39,225 nucleotides of DNA from Desulfobacteraceae bacterium (lineage in GTDB: Bacteria > Desulfobacterota > Desulfobacteria > Desulfobacterales > Desulfococcaceae). Where the stretch lies: NCBI GenBank assembly GCA_011390755.1, contig JAABRU010000046.1:1-39225 (forward strand), given 5' to 3'. Each line of letters starts with the position of its first letter. Positions within the stretch are counted from its first letter, which is position 1. Under the pieces are notes generated by a model. That model ran no database searches. It had not been told where the DNA came from and saw only the letters and a program-made list of their open reading frames with translations. Both the position numbers and the translations under genes were made by a program. Below, piece by piece: positions 1-8,111 of the stretch.

Positions 1-245
1 CCGGCACCCGGCACCCGGAACCCGGCACCCGGCACCCAGAACCCGGCCCCCAGAACCCGGCACCCGGCACCCGGAACCCGGCAACCAGCACCCGGCACCC
101 AGCACCCAGAACCCAGAACCCAGCAACCAGAACCCAGCACCCGGCACCCAGAACCCAGCACCCGGCACCCAGAACCCAGAACCCGGCACCCAGAACCCAG
201 AACCCGGCACCCGGCACCCAGAACCCGGCACCCGGCACCCAAACC
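1..245. repeat. Heptanucleotide tandem repeat tract
   Basis: About 35 consecutive 7-base units of the form ccRgMAc (mainly ccggcac, ccagaac, ccagcac and ccggaac) run without interruption from the left edge to about 10 bases before the cas6 ribosome binding site. The tract probably continues beyond the window. The unit length is not a multiple of three and no reading frame is evident, so it is a short tandem repeat rather than coding sequence. Short heptamer repeats of this type are known from filamentous cyanobacteria and other large genomes. Confidence 0.95.
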
Positions 246-267
246 CCGGTTTCAAAGGAGATTACAA

Positions 268-1218
268 ATGAAGCAGAACAACACATCACTGTCTCTTGTC
301 CGTCTTTTCGGCGATCTTCCCGTGCTGAAGGTGCGTTTCCGCATGAACGTTGCGGATAATGCCAAACTGCCCCCTTATACGGCTTCGGCCTGGCGGGGAC
401 TGCTGGGGTGGGAGATCCAGCGGCTGGTCTGCCCCTTTGACCGTCGCCCTCTTTGCAAAGAATGCGCGGTAAAGGAACATTGCCCCTATTTTCTGCTCAT
501 TGAAAAAAAGACCCCGTTTTCCGGTCTGCGGGAATCGCCCAGAGGTTATATTATTTTTCCCGCTTCCTCCGGAAATATGCAGGAAATCACCCTCACCCTC
601 ATCGGCAGCTGCTCCCGCTTTCTGCCGGTTGTCCTGCAGGCCTTTGTGCAGGGGCAGAAGACCGGTATCGGAAAAGAAAATTATCCCTATGAACTGATTT
701 CCCTTAGCGAAATACTGCCGGACGGAAGCATAAAAGAGATGGGAACAGACGCGCAAAAGCATCCGGGTTCAGACGGACCTTTCCCCCTGCGGGACTGGCT
801 GAATTCCCAATCCGGAGATACGGAAACACTCCGCCTCCGTTTCATTTCCCCGCTGCGGCTGCGGCAGAAAGGAAAATACCTGGACCGCATGGACTGGAAT
901 TTCTGTTTCAGTACTCTGGTACGCAGACTGGAAGCTCTGCACTGTCTTTTTCATACGGGGCAGCCTTTGGGAAAGGAACGCTGGCTGGAAATACAGCAGC
1001 ATTTTCAGTTCAACGGCAATGTAAAGGGAAAATTCCGATGGCATGATCTGTACCGTTATTCCAACCCCCAGAAAAGAAAAATGCCCATGGGCGGACTGCT
1101 GGGAGAAGCCGAAATCCAGTCTGCCGAACCGGAACTCCGGCAATGGTTTATGGCCGCCCGACTGCTGCATATCGGGAAGAATGCATCCATGGGGCTGGGG
1201 AAAGTGGAAATTTTCTGA
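268..1218 (+). CDS. cas6: CRISPR pre-crRNA endoribonuclease Cas6
   Basis: Cas6 cuts the CRISPR precursor transcript within each repeat to give crRNAs for effector complexes. The 316-residue length and layout fit the family. An N-terminal RAMP half contains a cysteine-rich segment (around residues 53-70, pattern C-x(9)-C-x2-C-x5-C followed by PYF), seen in many bacterial Cas6 proteins of the CRISPR_Cas6 Pfam type. The C-terminus has the glycine-rich GKNASMGLGKVEIF ending. An aaaggag ribosome binding site lies just upstream of the chosen ATG. It is the only processing nuclease in the window, 89 bases ahead of cmr1, so it may supply crRNAs to both the III-B and III-A complexes (inference). The catalytic residues cannot be assigned by eye. 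Confidence 0.93.
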   Translation: MKQNNTSLSLVRLFGDLPVLKVRFRMNVADNAKLPPYTASAWRGLLGWEIQRLVCPFDRRPLCKECAVKEHCPYFLLIEKKTPFSGLRESPRGYIIFPASSGNMQEITLTLIGSCSRFLPVVLQAFVQGQKTGIGKENYPYELISLSEILPDGSIKEMGTDAQKHPGSDGPFPLRDWLNSQSGDTETLRLRFISPLRLRQKGKYLDRMDWNFCFSTLVRRLEALHCLFHTGQPLGKERWLEIQQHFQFNGNVKGKFRWHDLYRYSNPQKRKMPMGGLLGEAEIQSAEPELRQWFMAARLLHIGKNASMGLGKVEIF

Positions 1219-1230
1219 AAAATTTTTCCG

Positions 1231-1263
1231 GATTTTTTGGAAAAAGAGGTTTCAGCACCGTAA
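1231..1263 (+). promoter_or_regulatory. Conserved 33-bp element upstream of cmr1
   Basis: The segment begins gattttttggaaaaa and ends gtttcagcaccgta. An almost identical segment lies at 12461-12493 upstream of csm1. The two copies differ by only a few bases in the middle. Being shared by the heads of two otherwise unrelated type III operons suggests a common promoter, operator or leader-like role; this is inference. It sits between cas6 and cmr1 at the end of the cas6 gene. Confidence 0.5.
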
Positions 1264-1307
1264 CAGGATTATAGAAGGACCCTCCCAATAAAACAAAGGA
1301 GAATCAA

Positions 1308-2591
1308 ATGAAATGGGAAATTAGTCAAAATGCACCAAAACCACCTGTCATTTCTCCGAACAAAAAAGTGAGAAAGGGATACCGGGAACTGAAGATCAAA
1401 AATCTGACCCTGATAACCCCGATGCTTGGCGGCGGAACGCAATCTCTGAAAGTTGACCGGGATATGCCCATCCGTGTGCAGTCCATACGGGGACAATTAC
1501 GCTTTTGGTGGAGAACGTTTCAGGTTTGTTCAGATATTAATGAACTGCGAAAAAAAGAAAATGACATCTGGGGTTGTACCGAATCAGCCTCAAAAGTGAA
1601 TGTTTCGGTTGAGATTTTCAATAATAACTGGAAAACCATTCCATATCAAAAAGATACAAAACCAAAAGATACGGAACTGCCCAAATATGTTATTTTTCCT
1701 TTGGACGGTTCTAAAGACGAACAGGGAAGGGATATTTCATCATTTGAAATGATTCAGGGGGGCGGTTTCCATCTGTCCGTCTCATACGATTCGGTATTTG
1801 AAGAGGACATTATAAACAGTCTAAAACTGTGGATACTGTTCGGAGGTCTGGGAGCCAGAACCCGCCGGGGAATGGGAACTGTCTATTCACCGAACTGGCC
1901 GGGATGGAAAAACCGGGAGGAAATCATTCAATGGTTACATCAAATCGTTCTAAAAAAAGATCAAAATATTACCCCGCAATGGCCGTCATTGATCGATTCT
2001 GAATTACTAATGCAGTCTTTTCAAATTTCCAAACCAGACATTAATGGGGATTGGAAGCAATGGGTTGAAAAATATCAAAATTTTCGCCAATACCGGATAG
2101 ATAAAAATACTGGTAAAAAAAGTCCGTATGGGAAAAGCATATGGCCTGAATCCAAGTCTATCCGGGATTTTGATGCTAATCCAGAAAGTATCTCGAAAAA
2201 AGATGCGTATTTCCCTAGAGGAGCATACGGTCTTCCCATACAGTTCCTGTTTCCACAATTCAAAAATATTAAATATACGCTTTATGGCCTTGAATCAGAC
2301 GGTTCCAAGATAGAACGATGGGCGAGTCCGTTTATATTGAAAATCTTCAAATTGAATGACAAAACCGGACTGAAAATTTGTCTGAAACTGAAATCACCGT
2401 TTCCATGTGACTGGCTCATAGAAGGGGATAAAGGAAAATCAGAAGTTTTACCTTCACATGCAAGCCCTATGGCTAAGAATAAACTTCGGAATAAGCCTCC
2501 GCTTTCCGGAAAAGACCCTTATGCAGCATTATTTAATTATTTGGATTCTCGAAATAAACCGGTAGTTTTGGGTACAGGAGGGGAAAAATGA
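1308..2591 (+). CDS. cmr1: Type III-B RAMP protein Cmr1
   Basis: Cmr1 is a RAMP subunit near the crRNA 3' end of the Cmr effector complex. The family hallmark is near the N-terminus: LTLITPMLGGG followed by SIRGQLRFWWR (around residues 34-68), the classic first motif of Cmr1. A second glycine-rich RAMP motif, FGGLGARTRRGMGTV, is near residue 180. At 427 residues it matches the family. A good ribosome binding site (aaaggag) lies upstream. The 3' end overlaps the start of cmr2 by four bases (ATGA type), indicating translational coupling. Confidence 0.95.
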   Translation: MKWEISQNAPKPPVISPNKKVRKGYRELKIKNLTLITPMLGGGTQSLKVDRDMPIRVQSIRGQLRFWWRTFQVCSDINELRKKENDIWGCTESASKVNVSVEIFNNNWKTIPYQKDTKPKDTELPKYVIFPLDGSKDEQGRDISSFEMIQGGGFHLSVSYDSVFEEDIINSLKLWILFGGLGARTRRGMGTVYSPNWPGWKNREEIIQWLHQIVLKKDQNITPQWPSLIDSELLMQSFQISKPDINGDWKQWVEKYQNFRQYRIDKNTGKKSPYGKSIWPESKSIRDFDANPESISKKDAYFPRGAYGLPIQFLFPQFKNIKYTLYGLESDGSKIERWASPFILKIFKLNDKTGLKICLKLKSPFPCDWLIEGDKGKSEVLPSHASPMAKNKLRNKPPLSGKDPYAALFNYLDSRNKPVVLGTGGEK

Positions 2592-4360
2592 AAGAATACC
2601 TGATGACGGTTTCTGTCGGTCCGGTGCAGGATTTTATTGCAGCGGCCCGCAAACTCCGTGACCTGTGGTTCGGTTCCTACCTGCTTTCGGAATTGTCGAA
2701 ACAGGCTGCCCGTTCCCTGCGAAAGAATGGGGCAGAACTGATTTTTCCGGCACCGGAATCAGAAAAAGATTTGGAAACAGATTCCGATCTCAAAGTGCCC
2801 AATAAACTGCTGGTCAAAGTTGCCTGTGATGATCCGAGGGCATTTTTCTATAAAGTCAGGAAAGAGATTCTCTCTTTTTGGAAAGAAGAACTCGCAACAA
2901 AAACTATTGAGAAAAGCCGGGAACTGATAGAACCAGCAATTTTTGAAAAACAGATTGAAGACCTGCTGGAAATCTACGGAGCCTGGACACCTTTCATTAA
3001 AGGAGAATATCAGAAAAGCCGGGGGCGGGCAGACCGAATTCTGGCTGCCCGGAAATCCCTGCGTAATTTTCAACAGGCTTTTGACATCCCTACAAGCGGG
3101 GGCGGAGGTCGGCCTAAATCCAGTCTGGACGGATTGCGGGAATCTGTTCTTCAGGAAAATCCTTCGGAATCAGAAAAAAGACGTATGGGGATTAAGGACT
3201 TTGAAGAACTGGATGCACCCGGCTGGATCAAGCGTCATGGTAAAAGATTGAATGACCGGGAAGAGCAGCGACCGGATTTTGACAGTCTCTCGGATCTGGC
3301 TGCCGATCCTTTTTTACGGAAAGCCGTAAAAAACAAAAAGACTTATGAATTGATGGAAGAACTGGGCAGTGCTCTGCAACAGCAGGCAGGTATCATTCAA
3401 CGCATACACCCCCTGGACCATCGGTCTTCTCTGAAAGGAGTTTCCGCCCAGTGCCTCTATGTATCCCGTCTTCAGCAGGAACTGTCAGAAAATGAAAACT
3501 GCAATCCGGCGCAGGTTAAGGAAATGCTGAAGCTGCTTCAGAAAATCTATTCGGAAACCGGTGAAAAGCAGGGGCCGATCCCCTATACTGCCATTCTGCT
3601 GGGAGACGGTGATAATATGGGCAAAACGATAGATGAAATCGAAGATATCAGAATACATCAGCATTTTTCCAAAGCCCTGAACCGTTTTGCGGTTTCATGT
3701 GAATCCCTTGTAAAAAATCATTACGGATGCCTGATATACAGCGGGGGGGATGATGTACTGGCTTTTATCCCTTTGGATCAGGTTCTCCAATGTGCTGATG
3801 AAATTCAGAAAAATTTTGCCACGGAGATGAAAGAGGCTCTGCCGGATGAAGACCGTATCCCCACTTTTTCCATCGGTATCGCCATGGTGCACCATCTGCA
3901 ACCCATGGGAATGTCCCTCCAACTGGCAAGAGAAGCTGAAAAAATGGCAAAGAATGTGGGAGATCGCAATGCTTTGGCAATCATCCTGGATAAACGCAGC
4001 GGTGTCCCCCTGAACATCTGTGCAAAATGGAATTCCGGTATTGTAAAACGGCTTTCGGATTGGACGAACTATCATTTTCATGATCTTATGCCGGATAAAC
4101 TGGCCTATGAACTGCGTCATCTGGCAAAAGAAATGGGAGATGAACTCAAATGGGAAAAAGGGAAACCGGCCAATGCCACGGCCTTTGAATTTGAACGGAT
4201 ACTGAAGAGAAAAAGAGCCAAACGGGGGAGCAAAGAAATGGACGCGGATATCATCCGAACTGCCGGTTCTTTGGATAATCTCAGGAATCTGGCCGATGAA
4301 CTGATTCTGACCCGTCTCATCGCAGATGCCGTGAAGCAATCCGGAAAGGAGACCATATGA
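2588..4360 (+). CDS. cmr2: Cas10 of type III-B (Cmr2), HD domain absent
   Basis: Cmr2/Cas10 is the large Cmr subunit that makes cyclic oligoadenylates when target RNA binds. The protein opens with GPVQDFIAAARKLRDLW, the Cmr2 N-terminal signature. The palm domain has its metal-binding DGDN at residues 340-343 and an intact GGDD at 386-389, so cyclic oligoadenylate synthesis is expected. At 590 residues it is much shorter than HD-containing Cmr2 proteins (about 870 in Pyrococcus). No HD nuclease motif is visible before GPVQDF, so single-stranded DNA cleavage is not expected from this subunit. It overlaps cmr1 and cmr3 by four bases each. Confidence 0.95.
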   Translation: MKEYLMTVSVGPVQDFIAAARKLRDLWFGSYLLSELSKQAARSLRKNGAELIFPAPESEKDLETDSDLKVPNKLLVKVACDDPRAFFYKVRKEILSFWKEELATKTIEKSRELIEPAIFEKQIEDLLEIYGAWTPFIKGEYQKSRGRADRILAARKSLRNFQQAFDIPTSGGGGRPKSSLDGLRESVLQENPSESEKRRMGIKDFEELDAPGWIKRHGKRLNDREEQRPDFDSLSDLAADPFLRKAVKNKKTYELMEELGSALQQQAGIIQRIHPLDHRSSLKGVSAQCLYVSRLQQELSENENCNPAQVKEMLKLLQKIYSETGEKQGPIPYTAILLGDGDNMGKTIDEIEDIRIHQHFSKALNRFAVSCESLVKNHYGCLIYSGGDDVLAFIPLDQVLQCADEIQKNFATEMKEALPDEDRIPTFSIGIAMVHHLQPMGMSLQLAREAEKMAKNVGDRNALAIILDKRSGVPLNICAKWNSGIVKRLSDWTNYHFHDLMPDKLAYELRHLAKEMGDELKWEKGKPANATAFEFERILKRKRAKRGSKEMDADIIRTAGSLDNLRNLADELILTRLIADAVKQSGKETI

Positions 4361-5517
4361 AAAAGAATGATCTTGTTATCAGGCTCAGAGATCCCCTGAT
4401 TTTAAGAGACGGACGGCCTTTCGGTCAGGCCGGAAATACCCACGCCGGTTCTCTGAACTGGCCCGGTCAGGGAACTGTGATCGGTATGCTGCGCCATTAT
4501 ATCGGCAGACTGCGGCAGCATGATTATTTTGACCGGGATCGGGAAAATCATATCCGGGAAATCCGGAATATTCAGATGGAATGGTTTCTGCCCCTTATTC
4601 AGAATGCAGAACAGCAGATGCTGTGTTTTCCTGCACCGGCAGACGCAATTGCTTATATGGGAGAGCATTCCGGAATTTCAGTCAGACCGCTTATACCGCA
4701 AGTCCTTAGCAGTGAAGAAGGTACAGATATTCCTTGGCTTCAATGGATGTATCCCCGGACAGACTGTATGAAAAAACCCGTGGAAATGCCACTGTTCTGG
4801 AAATGGGAATTTATGCGAAACTGGCTGACGGAAGGAAAAATCTCCGAAAAAGAAATTGATATGGATGAATTGGGAATCCGGAGACCGGATACAGAATACC
4901 GGATTCATGTATGTATTGATGTCCAAAGCGGTAGTGCTTCTGAATCCAGATTGTTTCATACGGGAGGTATCCGTCTACAGAAAGAGACTGCACTGGCAGC
5001 ATGTATCCGGGTAGAAGATACCGACAGATTCCCGGAACAGGATATGGCTTTTTTAGGTGGGGACCGCAGAGGTGTAAACCTGGAATGGAGCGAAAAGACA
5101 ATTCCCTGGCCTGACATTCCCCCGGAAATCGGTTCACAGCCTTTTCTGCGTCTGATACTGAACAGTCCCGGTGTTTTTTCACGCGGATGGGCTCCGGAAT
5201 GCCTTCTGCATTCATTGGAGGAAGACCGATTTATCCCTGTTCCGGGAACAGATGTTCCTCTGCGACTGCGTTCAGCCTGTATTCCCCGCTGGCAGGCCCT
5301 TCACGGATGGGATATGAGTGTCGGAAATAAAATGGGAGGCCCAAAAGCCATGCGGAAAATGGTTCCTGCCGGAGCCGTGTATTTTGTCGAAACAGAACCC
5401 GGTGTCAATGTCAGAAAGGCAGCGGAACAGTTGTGGAATCTCAGTCTGTGTGAAAATGAACAGGATCGGAAAGACGGATGGGGACGGATGCTTGTAGGCA
5501 ACTGGAATCAAGAATAA
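4357..5517 (+). CDS. cmr3: Type III-B RAMP protein Cmr3
   Basis: Cmr3 holds the 5' handle of the crRNA at the base of the Cmr complex, next to Cmr2. The N-terminus reads RLRDPLILRDGRPFGQAG, the diagnostic Cmr3 opening, followed by a glycine-rich GTVIGMLRHYIG segment. At 386 residues it is within the family range. A late GGPKAMRKMVPAGAVYF segment also fits Cmr3. The start overlaps the cmr2 stop by four bases, so the two are probably translationally coupled. A 73-base gap without a gene separates it from cmr4. Confidence 0.93.
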   Translation: MKKNDLVIRLRDPLILRDGRPFGQAGNTHAGSLNWPGQGTVIGMLRHYIGRLRQHDYFDRDRENHIREIRNIQMEWFLPLIQNAEQQMLCFPAPADAIAYMGEHSGISVRPLIPQVLSSEEGTDIPWLQWMYPRTDCMKKPVEMPLFWKWEFMRNWLTEGKISEKEIDMDELGIRRPDTEYRIHVCIDVQSGSASESRLFHTGGIRLQKETALAACIRVEDTDRFPEQDMAFLGGDRRGVNLEWSEKTIPWPDIPPEIGSQPFLRLILNSPGVFSRGWAPECLLHSLEEDRFIPVPGTDVPLRLRSACIPRWQALHGWDMSVGNKMGGPKAMRKMVPAGAVYFVETEPGVNVRKAAEQLWNLSLCENEQDRKDGWGRMLVGNWNQE

Positions 5518-5590
5518 AACTTCAGAGATCAGTTAAGTTCTATGCCTGAATAATCTGATCGGAATCAATGTAAACAGGAGAATGAATATA

Positions 5591-6487
5591 ATGGAAAAAG
5601 AATTCATGAAGAAAAAAATATATTTTGTACAGGCATTAAGCAACATCCACTGCGGTATCGGGCAAGGGGTCGAAGATATTGATCTGCCGACGGCCAAAGA
5701 AAGTACCACCGGATTTCCCTTTATCCCCGGTTCCACTATAAAAGGGGTATTGCGGGATTATCACAGCAGAAACAGCAGCACAGAAATAATAAAGAAGGCT
5801 GCTTTCGGTCCGGATTTTACGCAAAGTGAAGATGATCCGCACGCTTCCGCACTGATGATAAGCGATGCAGGAATACTGCTGATGCCGGTCCGCTCTTTTG
5901 CGGGAGTTTTTTCCTATGTCACCTGTCCCCTGATTTTACACCGTTTTGCCTCTGATTTGTCCCATGCCGGGGGAAAAGCACCTGCCGAAATTCCGTCAAC
6001 CGATAACAACAGGGCGATTGTCACAAAAAATTCAGTGAATCTGGTGGATGGCAATCTGCTCTTGGAAGATCTGGATATGTCTGCGGATAATAATAAAGAA
6101 TGGGAAACCTGGTCGGAATCTCTGCGCAACCTGATTTTTGAAAAACAATGGGCAGATAATGTTGTACAAAAAAGAATGTCGCTGATTCCGGATGATATTT
6201 TCTCTTTTTTATGCCTTACCTCTCTTCCGGTATCGGCAAGAATCAAAATGGATAAGAAAAAGGGGACGGTACAAAAGGGCGGACTCTGGTATGAAGAAAG
6301 TCTGCCTTCGGAAAGTATTCTCTCCGGTATTATCGGGGCAACAGATTCATATACCAAAAAAAGAATTTCTGCCCTGGAAATTCTGAAAGAATATGCAACA
6401 AATCCTCTGACACTGCAACTGGGTGGAATGGCAACAAACGGTAAAGGGCTTTGCACAATCCGTTATTCAGGACAGGGGGAGGAATAA
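5591..6487 (+). CDS. cmr4: Type III-B backbone RNase Cmr4
   Basis: Cmr4 forms the helical backbone of the Cmr complex and cleaves target RNA every six nucleotides. The family motif VEDIDLPTAKE is present. Its Asp (residue 31 from this start) aligns with catalytic D26 of Pyrococcus Cmr4. The RAMP loop FPFIPGSTIKGVLRDY follows, and the C-terminal LQLGGMATNGKGLC glycine-rich motif is intact. I prefer the ATG at 5591 over 5582 because the caggag ribosome binding site ends at 5580, one base from 5582 but suitably spaced from 5591. The stop overlaps the cmr5 start by one base. Confidence 0.93.
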   Translation: MEKEFMKKKIYFVQALSNIHCGIGQGVEDIDLPTAKESTTGFPFIPGSTIKGVLRDYHSRNSSTEIIKKAAFGPDFTQSEDDPHASALMISDAGILLMPVRSFAGVFSYVTCPLILHRFASDLSHAGGKAPAEIPSTDNNRAIVTKNSVNLVDGNLLLEDLDMSADNNKEWETWSESLRNLIFEKQWADNVVQKRMSLIPDDIFSFLCLTSLPVSARIKMDKKKGTVQKGGLWYEESLPSESILSGIIGATDSYTKKRISALEILKEYATNPLTLQLGGMATNGKGLCTIRYSGQGEE

Positions 6488-6873
6488 TGAAAAAGATCAT
6501 ACAGACCAGGGATCAGATTCGGGCGCAGATGGTTTTTGAACATATTAAGGAACTGGAAAATAGTGAGAAGCTGGGGAAAGAATACGGAACACTGGCAAAT
6601 TCAGCCCCTACACTCATTCGAAGTGCCGGACTGATGCAATTTTTGGCATTCTACAAAGCCAAAGACAAAAACCATCATCGAAAATATCTTAACTATCTGT
6701 CAAATGAACTGATTCAGATGGAGGTTATGCCGGTTAATACCGATCTGTTCAATTATGTGATGAATTGCAATCTGCCAAACTATATACGCCTGACAAAAGA
6801 GATATTGGCACTTAGCCAATGGCATAAACGATTTGCCCAGAGCGTTCTGAAAGTGGAAAGCGGAGGGAACTGA
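6487..6873 (+). CDS. cmr5: Type III-B small subunit Cmr5
   Basis: Cmr5 is the all-helical small subunit that lines the inner filament of the Cmr complex and helps hold the target RNA. The 128-residue product has the family pattern LANSAPTLIRSAGLMQFLAFYKAKDK and later LTKEILALSQWHKRFAQ. The ATG at 6487 is chosen because it overlaps the cmr4 stop by one base and gives the usual N-terminus. A longer in-frame start at 6451 lies inside cmr4 and would add 12 residues foreign to the family. Confidence 0.92.
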   Translation: MKKIIQTRDQIRAQMVFEHIKELENSEKLGKEYGTLANSAPTLIRSAGLMQFLAFYKAKDKNHHRKYLNYLSNELIQMEVMPVNTDLFNYVMNCNLPNYIRLTKEILALSQWHKRFAQSVLKVESGGN

Positions 6874-6874
6874 A

Positions 6875-7912
6875 ATGAGTATTCCAGCCTTACGTCAGTC
6901 TGTGCAGAATATTATTGGAGACAGGATAGCGGATCATCCGGGACTGTCCCTTTTCAAATACCATCCTTATCAGGATGAAAACGATCATAAGGAAAAGGAT
7001 AAAACGCTGTATAAAGCAGTCCATAATATAAACGGAAATGACAGTACTTTCACATTATACAAACATGCTTTTGATCGTTGGGAAGAAGGATTGAAAACAG
7101 ACAGTCCCTGGTCTGAAAAAATTCGTCTGAAGGCAAAAGACCGTCTTTTTATCGGCCTGGGCAATGCTTCTGTCCTGGAATTCGGTGCCAGTCTTCATCA
7201 TATTTATGGATTTCCCCAGATTCCCGGTTCTTCCCTGAAAGGACTTTGCGCGTACTATGCGGATGAAGTATGGGGCAGTGCGGAAAAAGACTGGAAAATA
7301 GACGGGAAACTGCATCAAATGGTTTTCGGAAATCCGGATACAGAGGGTATCCCTGCTTCAGCAGGTGCAATTGATTTTCTGGATGCCTGGTGGGTTCCCG
7401 AAAAGTCGGGGATGACTCCTTTTGTCATTGAAATCATCAACTGTCATCATACAGATTATTATACAAAAAATGAAACTGTTCCCCCGGCAGATTGGGAGCA
7501 GCCCATTCCGGTAAAAATTCTTGCTGTCAGCGGAAGTTTTCTTTTTAGTATCAGAGGTCCGGCCTACTGGAACAAACTGATTCTGCTTCTGATTTCTGAG
7601 GCCGTCAGTTCATGGGGAATCGGGGGAAAAACAAGAGCCGGTTACGGACGTTTCATCGCCCCCAAACCTGCGGAAAAACCCGCACAGACCGAAATCTGGG
7701 AAGGGGCCTATGTCAAATACACACCCAATAACGGTGTCATTACAGCCGCCTGGGAAGGGAAAAAAGCCGAAACATCGGATAAGGAAGTGATTCCCCAACA
7801 GTATCACAAAAAACTCTTCCAAAAGAGAGAGGGAATAAATCTGAAAGTGGAAGCCGAAGTCTATGGCAATGCCTTCCGGCTGGTGAAAGTGTGGTATACT
7901 ATTCCAATTTAG
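6875..7912 (+). CDS. cmr6: Type III-B RAMP protein Cmr6 with extra C-terminal domain
   Basis: Cmr6 is a RAMP subunit at the crRNA 3' end of the Cmr complex. The core shows GLGNASVLEFGASLH, then YGFPQIPGSSLKGLCAYYA, and ends with GIGGKTRAGYGRF (about residues 245-258), where a normal Cmr6 ends. A further domain of about 77 residues (264-340) follows a proline/lysine-rich linker. It is 61/77 identical to the C-terminus of Csm5 at 18851-19081 in the neighbouring type III-A operon. The last five residues, YTIPI, and the stop are encoded at the start of an inverted-repeat element (7904-8010). The function of the extra domain is unknown. A docking or RNA-binding role is inference. Confidence 0.93.
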   Translation: MSIPALRQSVQNIIGDRIADHPGLSLFKYHPYQDENDHKEKDKTLYKAVHNINGNDSTFTLYKHAFDRWEEGLKTDSPWSEKIRLKAKDRLFIGLGNASVLEFGASLHHIYGFPQIPGSSLKGLCAYYADEVWGSAEKDWKIDGKLHQMVFGNPDTEGIPASAGAIDFLDAWWVPEKSGMTPFVIEIINCHHTDYYTKNETVPPADWEQPIPVKILAVSGSFLFSIRGPAYWNKLILLLISEAVSSWGIGGKTRAGYGRFIAPKPAEKPAQTEIWEGAYVKYTPNNGVITAAWEGKKAETSDKEVIPQQYHKKLFQKREGINLKVEAEVYGNAFRLVKVWYTIPI

Positions 7913-8010
7913 GTTTTTCCAGGCACTAAATTTGCTTCAACTGTCAACCGCAACTGTTTGGCGGACATGTTATAAGATTTTGTGTCTGTTTTTGGAAAAA
8001 CCAAAATTGG
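7904..8010. repeat. Inverted-repeat element overlapping the cmr6 stop
   Basis: Imperfect 18-base inverted repeats (ccaatttaggtttttcca at 7904-7921 and its complement at 7993-8010, one or two mismatches) bound a 107-base segment. The left arm provides the last codons and stop of cmr6. It looks like a small non-autonomous element or a large hairpin that could also attenuate transcription. No transposase is encoded. Confidence 0.6.
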
Positions 8011-8111
8011 ATCAGTATAATTTCTGAAGGCAGGGCGCATCACGACACCCTGCCAAAGCAGCATCAGCCCGATTAATCCTGATATTCCCTTACCGAATCA
8101 AGGAGAATCCC

